A stretch of 64,000 nt of DNA from Anaerolineae bacterium (GCA_022820665.1 JAJEFB010000036.1:1-64000); one strand, 5' to 3'; shown: positions 1-8,755, counted from the first letter of the stretch. A program made the numbers and translations. Notes: a model not told the origin generated them from the sequence alone.

Positions 1-113
1 CCAGAAAGATTTGATTTCATATCCTTGATGCTTTATCCTAGAATTCATGACGTGACTCCAATTTGTATGCTTTGCTAGTACAACTAGCACGAATTGGTTT
101 TCACGTCATTTCT

Positions 114-139
114 ATTTCAACCGAAAAGGATACACTACC
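114..139 (-). repeat. Solo end of a MITE-like element
   Basis: These 26 bases are the exact reverse complement of 47132-47157, the left terminal inverted repeat of the MITE-like element at 47131-47259. The match stops one base before the outer tip. No second terminal repeat or core of that element is recognisable in 1-113, so this is either a decayed copy or a related element sharing one end. Confidence 0.6.
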
Positions 140-199
140 GCTCCCGCTCATGCCAGAAAGCGCGCCGTCCTTGCGCCATGTCCCGTCAGTGACAGAGTT

Positions 200-262
200 C
201 TATTCCCGCCTCACAGGTAAGCGCTTGACAAGGTCACATCGCGGCGATATGCGCCGCAACTG
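200..262 (-). pseudogene. Remnant of an ASPIC/FG-GAP gene 3' end
   Basis: Bases 200-216 are identical to the 3' end, stop codon included, of the intact FG-GAP/ASPIC gene (1483-1499). Bases 214-255 match 1624-1665 of the same gene at about 34 of 42 positions. Read on the minus strand, the second block gives AYRRDVTLSSAYL against AYRRDVTVSSGYL in the intact protein. The roughly 125 bases between these blocks in the intact gene are missing here, and the junction falls on the shared triplet CAG. This is what is left of a diverged paralogue after an internal deletion. No usable reading frame remains, and nothing else is seen in 1-312 apart from the repeat end at 114-139. Confidence 0.6.
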
Positions 263-312
263 ATAATCGAACCAGCGCCAGTCCGGCTGCGCCCCGCCAC
301 TTGATCGTTTTA

Positions 313-1281
313 CTAGTTGCTCCGCAGCCAAGCCAGGCTGTACGCCAGCGCCTCGTCGATCACTTCTGTAACCTCTGCCAGCACGTCGAAGACGTGATCG
401 CCATCCAGCACGACCAGCGCCTCCGCGCCCTCGTGATAGTCAAGAAAGACCTGGCCAGCCTGCGGTTGCGGCGTCACGGTTGTGTCGCGCGCGCCAGTGA
501 TGGCCAGCAAAGGTCCTCCATAGCCAGCTATCTCGGCCACCGGATCGACCAAGAAGATATCCTCGAAGAACGGACCTTTGAGCGATGTCTCGGCGCCCCA
601 GGGCAATACGATGGTCAGCGCCTCGTCGCCGGCAGCCGCGCCAGCCAGCAGGTTGTCATAACCCAGCAAGATGCCGTAACTCATGACCGGATTCGATACC
701 GCCGACCAGAGCACGAGGTTGCTGACGCGCGCGTCGCGCCCGGCCGTGGCCGCGCCAACAAGTCCGCCTTGACTCAGACCCACGATGCTGATATTCCCGC
801 TGTCGACATCTTCTAGCGTCTCTACAAAATCCAGCGCCGCGATGGCGTCCGAGATCTGACCGCTGAAGGTCGTGTCCTCCCAAGCGCCTTCGCTCTCGCC
901 GGAGCCGCGGAAGTCGATGCGCAGGCTGGCGACCCCGCGTTCGCCCAGCCAGCGAGCGGCGCGGCTGAACATCGTGTCTTCAGTGCCGAGAACCGGCAGT
1001 TCGTGGCGCGTGCCAGTGAAGCCGTGTAGCAGCAAAGCGACCGGGAAAGCTCCCTCGCCCTCCGGCATGGCCAGCGTACCGACGATGGTCTGACCCTCGT
1101 TGCTGAAGCTGACGTCGCTCTCGCTGACACCATACTCGGCCATGGAGCCGGCCAATGCGGCCGCGGCGTCAGCGAGGCTATCCTGCGCGGCCAGCGGCAT
1201 CGCGACAAGTCCCAAAGCCAGCAGCAGCACGACGATCAGCACTGTAGCGGTAATGCGCTTCAAATGAATTCTCGAAAACAT
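313..1281 (-). CDS. Secreted alpha/beta hydrolase (serine esterase/peptidase type)
   Basis: The 322-residue product starts with a positively charged N-terminus and a hydrophobic stretch (about residues 11-32) ending in AAQ, a likely Sec signal peptide or anchor. The mature part is an alpha/beta hydrolase: HGFTG (86-90) is the oxyanion-hole loop, GLSQGG places the nucleophile at Ser170, and Asp266 (ARDTT) and His296 (DGDH) complete a plausible triad. Family members hydrolyse ester or peptide bonds outside the membrane; the substrate cannot be told. It is a single minus-strand gene. The next gene upstream, 1483-3111, lies 200 bases away on the same strand, and the intervening bases show no clear signal. 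Confidence 0.85.
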   Translation of the reverse strand: MFSRIHLKRITATVLIVVLLLALGLVAMPLAAQDSLADAAAALAGSMAEYGVSESDVSFSNEGQTIVGTLAMPEGEGAFPVALLLHGFTGTRHELPVLGTEDTMFSRAARWLGERGVASLRIDFRGSGESEGAWEDTTFSGQISDAIAALDFVETLEDVDSGNISIVGLSQGGLVGAATAGRDARVSNLVLWSAVSNPVMSYGILLGYDNLLAGAAAGDEALTIVLPWGAETSLKGPFFEDIFLVDPVAEIAGYGGPLLAITGARDTTVTPQPQAGQVFLDYHEGAEALVVLDGDHVFDVLAEVTEVIDEALAYSLAWLRSN

Positions 1282-1482
1282 GGCGAACTCCTAGCAATAA
1301 GAATTTACGATGGCCTGATTCTGGCACACCAGCCGCTCCTTCGCAAGCGAGCCGAAGCATGATGAGCCAATGCATTGCGCCCAAGATTCAGTATCAAAAA
1401 CTGATTGCAGGATCGATTTCGAGAAACTTACGGTACTGTTATGCGTAGCAGCGAAGACGTCAAAGCGGAGACAACTCGTCCG

Positions 1483-3111
1483 CTATTCCCGCCTCACAGT
1501 GATCAAGGTATTCGCCTCTAATTCGTCCACGACGCTGTATTCGCCGTCATTCCAGATGATAGTCAAACGCTCTAGCGCGGATCCGGAAGGAAAGCCGAAA
1601 TGCACGCGGCTGGGATCGCCCGACAGGTAGCCGCTGGATACGGTCACATCACGGCGATAAGCGCCTTCGCTGGTCTCGAGGAACAACTGCGTGCCGACGC
1701 TGGCGCTTGCGGAAGGCGTCCAATGCAAGTCGACCTCAATACTTTCTCCGCCACAAAGTTGATTCTCGAAGACTTTCGCCGGCGCATTCAAGTTGTTGAC
1801 AAGCACATCCAGATCGCCATCGTTGTCCAGGTCCGCCAGTGACATGCCGCGCCCGCTCGCCTTGTCGTTGAGCGCCCAGCTTGGCTGTGGCGCAAATCGC
1901 TCGCCAGCGAGGTTGCGATAGACCTGGTTTTCTTCCACCAACTCATTGCCCGGCAAGTGCGAGAACATCTCCCGAGAAATCATGCCGTTGACGACGTACA
2001 GATCCTGGAATCCGTCGTTGTCCAGATCGCCGAATTTTGTCGACCAACTCCAGCCGGTCGCGTCCAAGCCCAACCGCGGCGCGATGTTTTGCGCCAACCC
2101 CGCTCCACCGCCAGCGTAAAGCACGTTTTCCATGATCTGCGGGTCGCCCTCGACATGCGGCATCGCCATCATCATGTCCATCACCGGTCCCCATTGCGCC
2201 TGCGTTTCTTCGTCATCGGCATAGGGTTTCATGTCCACTGCATATACTTCGACACGGCCGTCATTGTCCAGGTCGGCCGCATCGTAGCTCATGGTGCTGT
2301 GCGGCATCACCGGCGGTGGCTCCCGTTCTTGCCAGTTGCCGTCGACAAATGTGAAGAAACGGTCGGGCACGGCGAAGTCGTTGCCGATGATGATTTCCTG
2401 GTCGCCATCCGCGTTGACACCGGTAAGCAGAGCCAGGGTATTGGACCGGTTCGCGAGTCGCGTCGCCCGGAAGCGGTCCTTGCCCTGTTCGTAATAAATC
2501 ACACCTGATTTCGGCGCCGATTGGCCCAGGATCATTTCATTCTCGACATCGTAGGAGCCGGTGACCAAATCGAGATCGCCGTCGCGGTCGGCATCAAGCC
2601 AGTTCATGGCATAGCCGATATAGCTCACGCCGTTCAAAACCTGGATAGCGAAACCGGTGCCTTCTTGATTGCGCCAATAAAGCGGGGCGGCTGCCTGCTG
2701 AGTGAAGACGATATCAAGCCAGCCGTCGCCGTCGACATCGACGGTGGCTACCGCGCGCGACGGCGCCAGGGAGGGAAGCGCCTGCTTCCGAAACTGCAGG
2801 TCGCCCACATTCCAGAAAACAGCGTTGTCGCCGCCCAGGTTTGCCAGCACGATATCCAGCAAGCCGTCATTGTTCAGGTCATTGACAGCCAAACCCGCGC
2901 CATTGCTGTCGTAGAATCCGATTGGCAGAGCGGTCGGCGTCGTAATATGGACCAGTTCATGAGCCAGGAATGCTCCCGAGCAATCCTCGGCGCGCCGCAG
3001 CGAAACGGAATCCAAGGTCACTGGAACATAGATGCGGAGCGCCGCCCCGACATTCACGACGGCGAGCGTGAGCGCCAGCGCAATCAAGCGAAACAGACAA
3101 CTGCGAAACAT
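1483..3111 (-). CDS. Secreted FG-GAP/VCBS-repeat protein with ASPIC/UnbV C-terminus
   Basis: This 542-residue protein has an N-terminal hydrophobic signal segment (about residues 8-25). Repeated Asp-rich calcium-loop motifs follow, of the type DxDxDGxxD (for example DVDGDGWLD, DADRDGDLD, DLDNDGFQD, DLDNDGDLD), typical of FG-GAP/VCBS beta-propeller blades. The last hundred residues (GTQLFLETSEGAYRRDV, VHFGFPSGSALERLTIIW) fit an ASPIC/UnbV domain. Such CRTAC1-like proteins are exported and probably bind ligands or surfaces; no enzymatic role is evident. A decayed paralogous fragment lies at 200-262. The start follows a long gene-poor stretch, so it probably has its own promoter. Confidence 0.85.
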   Translation of the reverse strand: MFRSCLFRLIALALTLAVVNVGAALRIYVPVTLDSVSLRRAEDCSGAFLAHELVHITTPTALPIGFYDSNGAGLAVNDLNNDGLLDIVLANLGGDNAVFWNVGDLQFRKQALPSLAPSRAVATVDVDGDGWLDIVFTQQAAAPLYWRNQEGTGFAIQVLNGVSYIGYAMNWLDADRDGDLDLVTGSYDVENEMILGQSAPKSGVIYYEQGKDRFRATRLANRSNTLALLTGVNADGDQEIIIGNDFAVPDRFFTFVDGNWQEREPPPVMPHSTMSYDAADLDNDGRVEVYAVDMKPYADDEETQAQWGPVMDMMMAMPHVEGDPQIMENVLYAGGGAGLAQNIAPRLGLDATGWSWSTKFGDLDNDGFQDLYVVNGMISREMFSHLPGNELVEENQVYRNLAGERFAPQPSWALNDKASGRGMSLADLDNDGDLDVLVNNLNAPAKVFENQLCGGESIEVDLHWTPSASASVGTQLFLETSEGAYRRDVTVSSGYLSGDPSRVHFGFPSGSALERLTIIWNDGEYSVVDELEANTLITVRRE

Positions 3112-3213
3112 TTTGCAACCTGTTGTTTGGCGGATAGTGCCAGAACGATACCATCAGGCAGATGGATTGGCAAACCTGTCTCACGCGCGGATGCGCCTTC
3201 GCGTGGGAGCGCA

Positions 3214-3244
3214 TTAAAAAAGGGTGGAGAGGCTAAATGCCTCC
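3214..3244 (-). terminator. Possible weak terminator after the coiled-coil gene
   Basis: Read on the minus strand, downstream of the stop at 3331, a 5-bp stem (GAGGC / GCCTC, loop of five) is followed after a few bases by a run of T residues (complement of 3215-3221). The stem is short and the T tract is not directly adjacent, so this is only a candidate. Confidence 0.3.
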
Positions 3245-3330
3245 AACTAGATTCAAACTCTTTGCTTGGTTAGTGAGGCGCGCGCGTAGGAGGGATTTGA
3301 TTGTCCATGTTTGAGCGGAGGCTGTTCGGT

Positions 3331-3786
3331 CTATGTGGCGGGTTCAGCATCCGGGGTAGCCTTGACCATGATGCCTCTGCCTTCGAGGAAGCCAAGCATC
3401 CGCGCCTGCTCTGTTTTAACATCCTGTAAGTCGCCTCTGACATCCTGGAGACCCGCTTCCAATCGTTCCTCTAGCCGGTCAAGACGCGCATCCACGCGGT
3501 CGAAGTGTTCATCAACCTGCGAGAATCGGTCACGAACTTGGTCAAAACGATCGTCTATTCGGTCAAAGCGGTCGTCAATGCGGTCGTCAACGCGGTCAAA
3601 GCGGTCGTCAATGCGATTAAAGCGCTCATGGAAGCGAGCTTGTTCGGTTTCAACATTCTGCAGCCGACCATCAAGGCCGTCGAGTTGGTCCCCTATGCGG
3701 TTAAACTGGCGCGTAATGTAGGCGAGCAGTCCCACTCCTACCGCCAATACCGATGCGATTGTCGCGATGGTTTGTCCCCAGTCCAT
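3331..3786 (-). CDS. Membrane-anchored coiled-coil protein, function unknown
   Basis: About 151 residues from the preferred ATG at 3786, which has AGGAAA about 11 bases upstream; an upstream in-frame ATG at 3882 lacks such a site. The N-terminus has one hydrophobic helix (about residues 6-22). The rest is almost wholly charged heptad sequence, with tandem units such as DDRFDRIDDRFDRVDDRIDDRF-type blocks, predicting a long parallel coiled coil. The DNA at about 3490-3640 is correspondingly repetitive, with imperfect 12-30 base repeats around GCGGTCGTCAATGCGGTCAAA-like units. Tethered coiled coils of this kind can act as spacers or scaffolds, but no specific role can be assigned. Confidence 0.6.
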   Translation of the reverse strand: MDWGQTIATIASVLAVGVGLLAYITRQFNRIGDQLDGLDGRLQNVETEQARFHERFNRIDDRFDRVDDRIDDRFDRIDDRFDQVRDRFSQVDEHFDRVDARLDRLEERLEAGLQDVRGDLQDVKTEQARMLGFLEGRGIMVKATPDAEPAT

Positions 3787-3881
3787 GATGCTCGGCGTTT
3801 CCTGCAATGTGTAAGTAGATAACCATATTCTAACGACGCCCGTCTCGCTACGCAAGTATTTGTGAACACGCTGCGCGTACA

Positions 3882-3922
3882 AATGAAAAGCTCCTCTGCC
3901 ACGCGCTGGTGGAAGAGGAGCT
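3882..3922 (-). terminator. Rho-independent terminator of the molybdoenzyme gene
   Basis: On the minus strand, 23 bases after the stop of the sulfite-oxidase-like gene, a strong hairpin forms. It has a perfect 9-bp stem (3889-3897 with 3914-3922, AGCTCCTCT / AGAGGAGCT), a one-base mismatch and then four more pairs (3899-3902 with 3909-3912). It is followed by the T-rich run TTTTCATTTG, the classic intrinsic terminator layout. Confidence 0.75.
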
Positions 3923-3944
3923 GAGTTGACTATTGAGGAGCCGA

Positions 3945-5624
3945 TCAGGCTTCGGCGTCGGTTTGCGGCGGGTTCTCCAGGTCGGCCAGCGAGGGCATCT
4001 TCTCTTTCTTGGAATGGACGCCGGTAGCCCCGTCCGGGCGGGTCCCGCGCGATTCCAGGCTTTGCAAGTTGCCGTCGCCGTCATAAGCGCGCACGGCAAA
4101 TCGGTAGTCGCCTTCCTGGAAGCGCCAGTCAAAGCGCCACAGAACCCAGGTCAGTTCCGAAAGCGGCATACGCAACTTCGCCTCTTGCCAATCGCCATCG
4201 TTGACGCTGACTTCGACGCGGGAGATGCGCTTGGCCCCGGCATAGGCGATCCCGCCGATGGGCACGACATAACCCTCGTCGTCCTTGAGGATCGCGTCCG
4301 TCGCCACGGTGTCCACCACCGAGGTCGGATTCACCATCGCTTCGACGCTCCAGCCGCGGCGCACCCAATAACCTTCTTGCCAAGTATCGACAAATTCGAT
4401 GCTCTCGATCCACTTGGGTTGCTTCATGCCATAACGATCAGGGATATAGATGCGCAGCGGGAAACCGTGCTTCTGCTTCAGCGGCTGGTCGTCCCACTCG
4501 TAGGCGAACATGATGCGGTCGTCGGCGTTGATGACATCGAGCATGACATATTCATCGAAATTGTCGGCGCCGGTGATTTTCAGCGCGACAGCCTCCGCTT
4601 GCGGTTTCACCAGATCGAGGAAGTCGCTCATGCGGAAGCCCGACCATTTGGTGGTGCTGATCAAGGTGCCGCCAATGCGGTTGCTGATGCAAGACAAGGT
4701 GATAAAGCGATCGACCCGCTCGAATTTGTCATAGAGCTCACCCAGCGACAAGCTGACCGGATTGTCAACAAGACCCGTGACGTCAAGCCGCCATTCGCCG
4801 GAGTCAATCACCGGAGGTCGCGAACTGATGTCGATGCGATAGTGATCGTCAAGCGGCGTGTACTCGGGTCGGGTGCCCGGGGCTGGCTCCATATTGCCTT
4901 CGCGGTTGGGCAGGACATCGCCGCCCGAGGCGTCGCCGGCAACTTGCCCTTCGCCCGGACGATTGCCGATGAAGGCGCCCAGCCCGGCGCCGATGACCGT
5001 CAAGACCGCGCTGGCGCCGCCGATGCGCACCATGAACTGGCGACGATCAAGCGCCTCGACAGTGATCGTCTCACCCGTCTCTTCGTCGATCTTGGTTTTC
5101 GCGCCGCTATGCGCGAGCGCGTTATAGATCCAGTTGGCAGCCGTTGCCCACAACTGACAAACGATGAGAACCCAAACGATCTGCGCAGCCTTCGGCGCGG
5201 TGGCGGTCAGATTCACTTGCTCGGAGATCAGCAGCATGACCGCCCCAAATCCCAAACCCAGCATCATGCCCGGGTAGAGATTGCGAGCGCGGGTTTTACT
5301 GCGATTCAAGATCCTGTAGAAGACCGTGATACTAACCAGGCCAATTACGAGGAAGGCGCCCAGACCCATCAACTGCTCGGCGGTCTTGGCAGCGACTGAT
5401 GTCTCGCCCATGTTAAAGGCGATGATCATGTCCACCATCATATCAATGCCGAAGGTCAGCAGCGCGCCCGGCAAAACCCGTGAAACAAAGTCGAAGACAT
5501 CAAAGGGGATAAAGGGCAATCCAGCCAGTTGATCGGCCAGGAATAACACTGAAGTCAGCGTCATCGTCAGCAGGGCGCCGACCAATGCGCCGAGCCACAA
5601 TGACGGTTTCTTGATCGTTTCCAT
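3945..5624 (-). CDS. Membrane-fused sulfite-oxidase/YedY-like molybdopterin oxidoreductase
   Basis: About 559 residues from ATG 5624; GTG 5636 is in frame, but its Shine-Dalgarno AGGAGA abuts it, whereas ATG 5624 has AGAGGA four bases away. The first ~175 residues hold about five hydrophobic segments. Counting from the GTG, RRQF (198-201) then starts a Tat-like twin-arginine segment followed by a hydrophobic stretch (about 203-224). The remainder is an oxidoreductase molybdopterin-binding domain, with the molybdenum-ligand cysteine in TLSCISN (Cys316), the Arg/Gly-rich cofactor region and a C-terminal Mo-co dimerisation-like beta domain. Sulfite oxidase and MsrP relatives reduce or oxidise small oxo-substrates at the outer membrane face. 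The polytopic N-terminal fusion suggests the enzyme passes electrons directly to or from the membrane; the substrate is unknown. Confidence 0.8.
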   Translation of the reverse strand: METIKKPSLWLGALVGALLTMTLTSVLFLADQLAGLPFIPFDVFDFVSRVLPGALLTFGIDMMVDMIIAFNMGETSVAAKTAEQLMGLGAFLVIGLVSITVFYRILNRSKTRARNLYPGMMLGLGFGAVMLLISEQVNLTATAPKAAQIVWVLIVCQLWATAANWIYNALAHSGAKTKIDEETGETITVEALDRRQFMVRIGGASAVLTVIGAGLGAFIGNRPGEGQVAGDASGGDVLPNREGNMEPAPGTRPEYTPLDDHYRIDISSRPPVIDSGEWRLDVTGLVDNPVSLSLGELYDKFERVDRFITLSCISNRIGGTLISTTKWSGFRMSDFLDLVKPQAEAVALKITGADNFDEYVMLDVINADDRIMFAYEWDDQPLKQKHGFPLRIYIPDRYGMKQPKWIESIEFVDTWQEGYWVRRGWSVEAMVNPTSVVDTVATDAILKDDEGYVVPIGGIAYAGAKRISRVEVSVNDGDWQEAKLRMPLSELTWVLWRFDWRFQEGDYRFAVRAYDGDGNLQSLESRGTRPDGATGVHSKKEKMPSLADLENPPQTDAEA

Positions 5625-5769
5625 AATCCTCTTCACTCTCCTAATCGAATTGGATACTTATAGTATAGTACATGTTTTGGCGGAAATATATTGCCTTGAG
5701 ATTACGGAGCGCTTACAAATTGCCTACTCGGGATTAATCGCGCGGTACTTCAGATAATAGGCGAGCGAA

Positions 5770-7191
5770 GTGGATGCTGCAAAGAGTGAGCTAATGAGTG
5801 AACTAATGGACCGGCTGCAAAAGGAATCGAAAGACAAGGCGATCTATCGCCAGGCGCTCGATCACGCCCTGGCATATCTCGATTCGCTGAAGCGTCGTCC
5901 CGCCTTCCCGACTGCGCCCGCCCTGGACGCTTTGCAATCCTTGGACGAGGGACTGCCAGATGGACCCTGCGAAACGGGCGAAATCCTGCGGCTACTGCAC
6001 GAGATCGGCGCGCCGGCGGCAGTCGCCCAGGGCGGCGGACGCTACTTCGGTTTCGTCAACGGCGGCGTGATTCCAGCGGCGCTGGCGGCAAGGCTGATTG
6101 CGGATGTCTGGGACCAGAACGCGGCATTACGCGTCATGTCGCCGATTGCCGCCAAATTGGAAGCGATCTGCGAAACCTGGCTGGTTGACCTGCTCGATCT
6201 GCCAAAGGGCAGCACAGCGGGATTTGTCAGCGGGACGTCGACGGCAACCCTTTGCGGTTTGTTGGCCGGACGCAATGCCATCCTGTCGCGACAGGGCTGG
6301 GATGTCGCCGAGCGCGGGCTCTTCGGCGCGCCTCCCATTCGCCTGATCATGAGCGAAGCGGTGCATGGCAGCGTCTTAAAAGCGCTGGGGATTCTCGGCA
6401 TTGGCCAAGCCCAGATCGAGGTTGTGGCCGCCGACGAACAGGGCAGATTCGATGCGCGGCAGCTTCCCCAACTGGACGAAACAACCCTGCTGATCCTGCA
6501 AGCGGGCAACGTCAACAGCGGCGCCTTCGACGATTTCTCGATCATTTGCGCTGCGGCGGAGCAAGCCGAGGCTTGGGTGCATGTCGACGGCGCCTTCGGC
6601 TTGTGGGCCCGCGCTTGCCCAGAGACGGCGCGCCTGACCACTGGCATCGAGCGCGCGGATTCCTGGTCCGTCGACGCCCACAAGACGCTGAACAGCCCCT
6701 ACGATTGCGGCATCATATTCTGCAAAGATCGCATGACGCTGGCAAGGGCATTACAAGCGAGCGGCAGCTACCTCCACTTCAGCGAGGGTCGCGACGGTAT
6801 GCTGTATGCGCCGGAGATGTCGCGTCGAGCGCGCGGGATCGAACTGTGGGCGCTGCTGAAAGCATTGGGCCGCGCCGGCGTCGATGAACTGGTTGCGCAA
6901 CTTTGCGCCCGGGCGCGGCAATTTGCCGACGAGCTGGCCAGGCGCAAGTTCCGGATTCTGAATGAGGTCGTATTCAATCAGGTGCTGGTGGCTTGTGAGA
7001 GCCCGGCATTAACGCGGGAAACCCTGCGCGCGCTACAGGCGAGCGGCGAGTGCTGGTGCGGCGGGTCGGAGTGGCGCGGAGAACCCGTAATACGCATCAG
7101 CGTCTGTTCCTGGGCGACAACGGCAGCCGACGTTCGCCGATCGGTAGCGGCTTTTGCGGCGGCGCGCTCAGGGGCGCTGTCAATGATATAA
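5770..7191 (+). CDS. PLP-dependent group II (aromatic/glutamate-type) decarboxylase family protein
   Basis: The 473-residue product (from GTG 5770; ATGs at 5794 and 5806 are in-frame alternatives with no decisive ribosome site) is a fold-type I PLP enzyme of the DOPA/glutamate decarboxylase group. HVDGAFG (271-277) supplies the aspartate pairing with the pyridine nitrogen. SVDAHKTLN places the Schiff-base lysine at residue 305. TSTATLCGLLAGRN (156-169) is the phosphate-binding region. Members decarboxylate aromatic, acidic or branched amino acids, and a few act as aldehyde synthases or lyases. It stands alone, divergent from the molybdoenzyme gene, so the substrate is open. Confidence 0.8.
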   Translation: MDAAKSELMSELMDRLQKESKDKAIYRQALDHALAYLDSLKRRPAFPTAPALDALQSLDEGLPDGPCETGEILRLLHEIGAPAAVAQGGGRYFGFVNGGVIPAALAARLIADVWDQNAALRVMSPIAAKLEAICETWLVDLLDLPKGSTAGFVSGTSTATLCGLLAGRNAILSRQGWDVAERGLFGAPPIRLIMSEAVHGSVLKALGILGIGQAQIEVVAADEQGRFDARQLPQLDETTLLILQAGNVNSGAFDDFSIICAAAEQAEAWVHVDGAFGLWARACPETARLTTGIERADSWSVDAHKTLNSPYDCGIIFCKDRMTLARALQASGSYLHFSEGRDGMLYAPEMSRRARGIELWALLKALGRAGVDELVAQLCARARQFADELARRKFRILNEVVFNQVLVACESPALTRETLRALQASGECWCGGSEWRGEPVIRISVCSWATTAADVRRSVAAFAAARSGALSMI

Positions 7192-7660
7192 GGCGCATGG
7201 CTAATTCAGATCGCCGGGCGCTATTTTGCCGACGCAAGGTCGCGAATGTTGCGAGCGCTTTCCATCTCGCGCTTCAAAGGTGAATCTAATCCAACCCTGC
7301 ATGCCATCGTCGCTAAAATGAGAGTGACCCGTTTTACATTCGTCGCCTTACCGGAGGCCCCGCGGGCATAAGCCCAGCCTCGGCCACCGGCCGTGATCAA
7401 ATACGGTAAATCTATGTTTAGAACACAATTAGCAGAAGCCGCTCTGCGGCAACGAGAAAGCATGCCGGCGCACGCTAAACAATCAACATGCTAGCCTATT
7501 GCGCAAGGTGGTTTATTCGAATCGGAGCCCGGTTTTCCTAGATGGGTGGCATATACCGAAAGAGCAACGACAGCTGGGGATTTAATCATGCTATTTGACA
7601 ATACCTGTGTATAATACTCTTCATCAGCCATATATCGCATGTATTGGGAGTACAAAAGCC
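7192..7660. other. Intergenic region, 469 bases, without a convincing gene
   Basis: No frame here has family resemblance or a good ribosome site; the longest frame is a minus-strand 80-codon one with no recognisable features. The region ends in the promoter and leader of the chorismate mutase-DAHP synthase gene, with a perfect TATAAT at 7610-7615. I saw no riboswitch or attenuator consensus. Confidence 0.5.
7610..7615 (+). promoter_or_regulatory. Probable -10 box for the CM-DAHP synthase gene
   Basis: A perfect TATAAT lies 46 bases before the preferred start codon. A TTGACA at 7595-7600 is only 9 bases upstream, too close to serve as its -35, so recognition would rely on the -10 or an activator. 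The ribosome site GGGAG is at 7646-7650. Confidence 0.45.
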
Positions 7661-8755
7661 GTGTCCTCAACAAACCGTCTCAAGGAGTTGCGGGACCAGA
7701 TTGACCCGATCAATCTGGAGATCCTGGAATTACTCAACAATCGTGCCGAAATCGCGCTGGAAATCGGCAAAGTTCTGCAAGAGATGGGCACGCGATTTTA
7801 TGACCCGCAGCGCGAAGCCGAGATGCTGACCGCGCTCCAATACGCCAACGAGGGACCTTTCAGCAACGAAACGATCAGCAAGCTGTTTAACGAGATTTTC
7901 CGCGCCACGCTCAACCTCGAAGAGCAGGACGCGCGGCAGACGATTCTGGTGCAGCGCAAGTCGCCGGATCAGCATACCATCATCGAATTCAGCAACGGCT
8001 TGCAACTGGGCAATGACAGCTTCGAGCTTATCGCCGGTCCCTGCGCCGTGGAAAGCTACGAGCAGATGGACCAGGTGGCGGCTGCGCTGGCCGCGCGCGG
8101 CGTCAAGATGATCCGCGGCATGGGTTACAAACCGCGCACCTCGCCCTACGACTTCCAGGGCATGGGCGAAGAGGGCTTGAAGATCGCCCGACAGGTCGCC
8201 AACAAATACGGCCTGGTCGTCATCAGCGAAGTGCTGGATCTGTCGTTGATACCCATGATGGACGAATATGTCGACGCTTTCTGGGTGGGCGCGCGCAATA
8301 TGCAGAACAGCTTCCTGTTGCGGGCGCTGGGCAAACAGAAAAAACCGGTCCTGCTCAAACGCAGCTTCGGCGCCACCTTGAAAGAATATATCTACGCCGC
8401 CGAGTACATCATGGCCGCCGGCAACGAACAAGTGATTCTCATGGAACGCGGCATTCGCACTTTCAGCGAATGGACGCGCAATACGCTGGATATCAGCGCT
8501 GTGCCGCTGCTAAAGCAGGAAACACATCTGCCGGTGATCGTCGATATTTCGCATTCGGCTGGCCGCCGCGATATCGCCAATCCCCTAGGGCGCGTGGCCC
8601 GCGTCAGCGGCGCCGACGGCTTGATGGTGGAAGTCCACCCCAACCCCGATGTCGCCATGTCCGACGCCAAGCAGCAACTCAATCTCGATCAGTTCAACCA
8701 ATTGATGGACGATATCGAGTCGATATCGCTAGGCGACAAGCAGCCGGCGGTTTAA
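7661..8755 (+). CDS. aroA(G): Bifunctional chorismate mutase / DAHP synthase
   Basis: From GTG 7661 (GGGAG ten bases upstream) the product has 364 residues. An in-frame TTG at 7595 would overlap the promoter and was rejected. Residues 1-90 are an AroQ-type chorismate mutase helix bundle (RLKELRDQIDPINLEILELL then the NRAEIALEIGK helix). Residues about 115-350 are the DAHP synthase I/KDSA barrel (IAGPCAVES, KPRTSPYDFQG, VGARNMQN, KRSFGATLKEY, DISHSAGRRD). The barrel condenses phosphoenolpyruvate and erythrose 4-phosphate, the first step of the shikimate pathway. In Bacillus-type fusions the mutase domain acts as the sensor for chorismate/prephenate feedback inhibition. It is monocistronic, with a terminator directly downstream. 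Confidence 0.93.
   Translation: MSSTNRLKELRDQIDPINLEILELLNNRAEIALEIGKVLQEMGTRFYDPQREAEMLTALQYANEGPFSNETISKLFNEIFRATLNLEEQDARQTILVQRKSPDQHTIIEFSNGLQLGNDSFELIAGPCAVESYEQMDQVAAALAARGVKMIRGMGYKPRTSPYDFQGMGEEGLKIARQVANKYGLVVISEVLDLSLIPMMDEYVDAFWVGARNMQNSFLLRALGKQKKPVLLKRSFGATLKEYIYAAEYIMAAGNEQVILMERGIRTFSEWTRNTLDISAVPLLKQETHLPVIVDISHSAGRRDIANPLGRVARVSGADGLMVEVHPNPDVAMSDAKQQLNLDQFNQLMDDIESISLGDKQPAV

Noticed and set aside
63..263. 66-codon plus-strand frame at the window start
   Set aside because: It crosses the MITE end and the antisense of a gene remnant, and has no ribosome site.
3490..3640. Short tandem repeats that could be taken for a CRISPR array
   Set aside because: The units are imperfect, not separated by unique spacers, and lie in frame within the coiled-coil coding sequence; no cas genes are present.
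3933..5399. Plus-strand open frame of 488 codons opposite the molybdoenzyme
   Set aside because: Antisense shadow with low-complexity composition; the minus-strand gene has clear catalytic motifs and its own terminator.
7595..7615. TTGACA and TATAAT as a complete sigma-70 promoter
   Set aside because: The spacing is only 9 bases; only the TATAAT was kept as a candidate -10.
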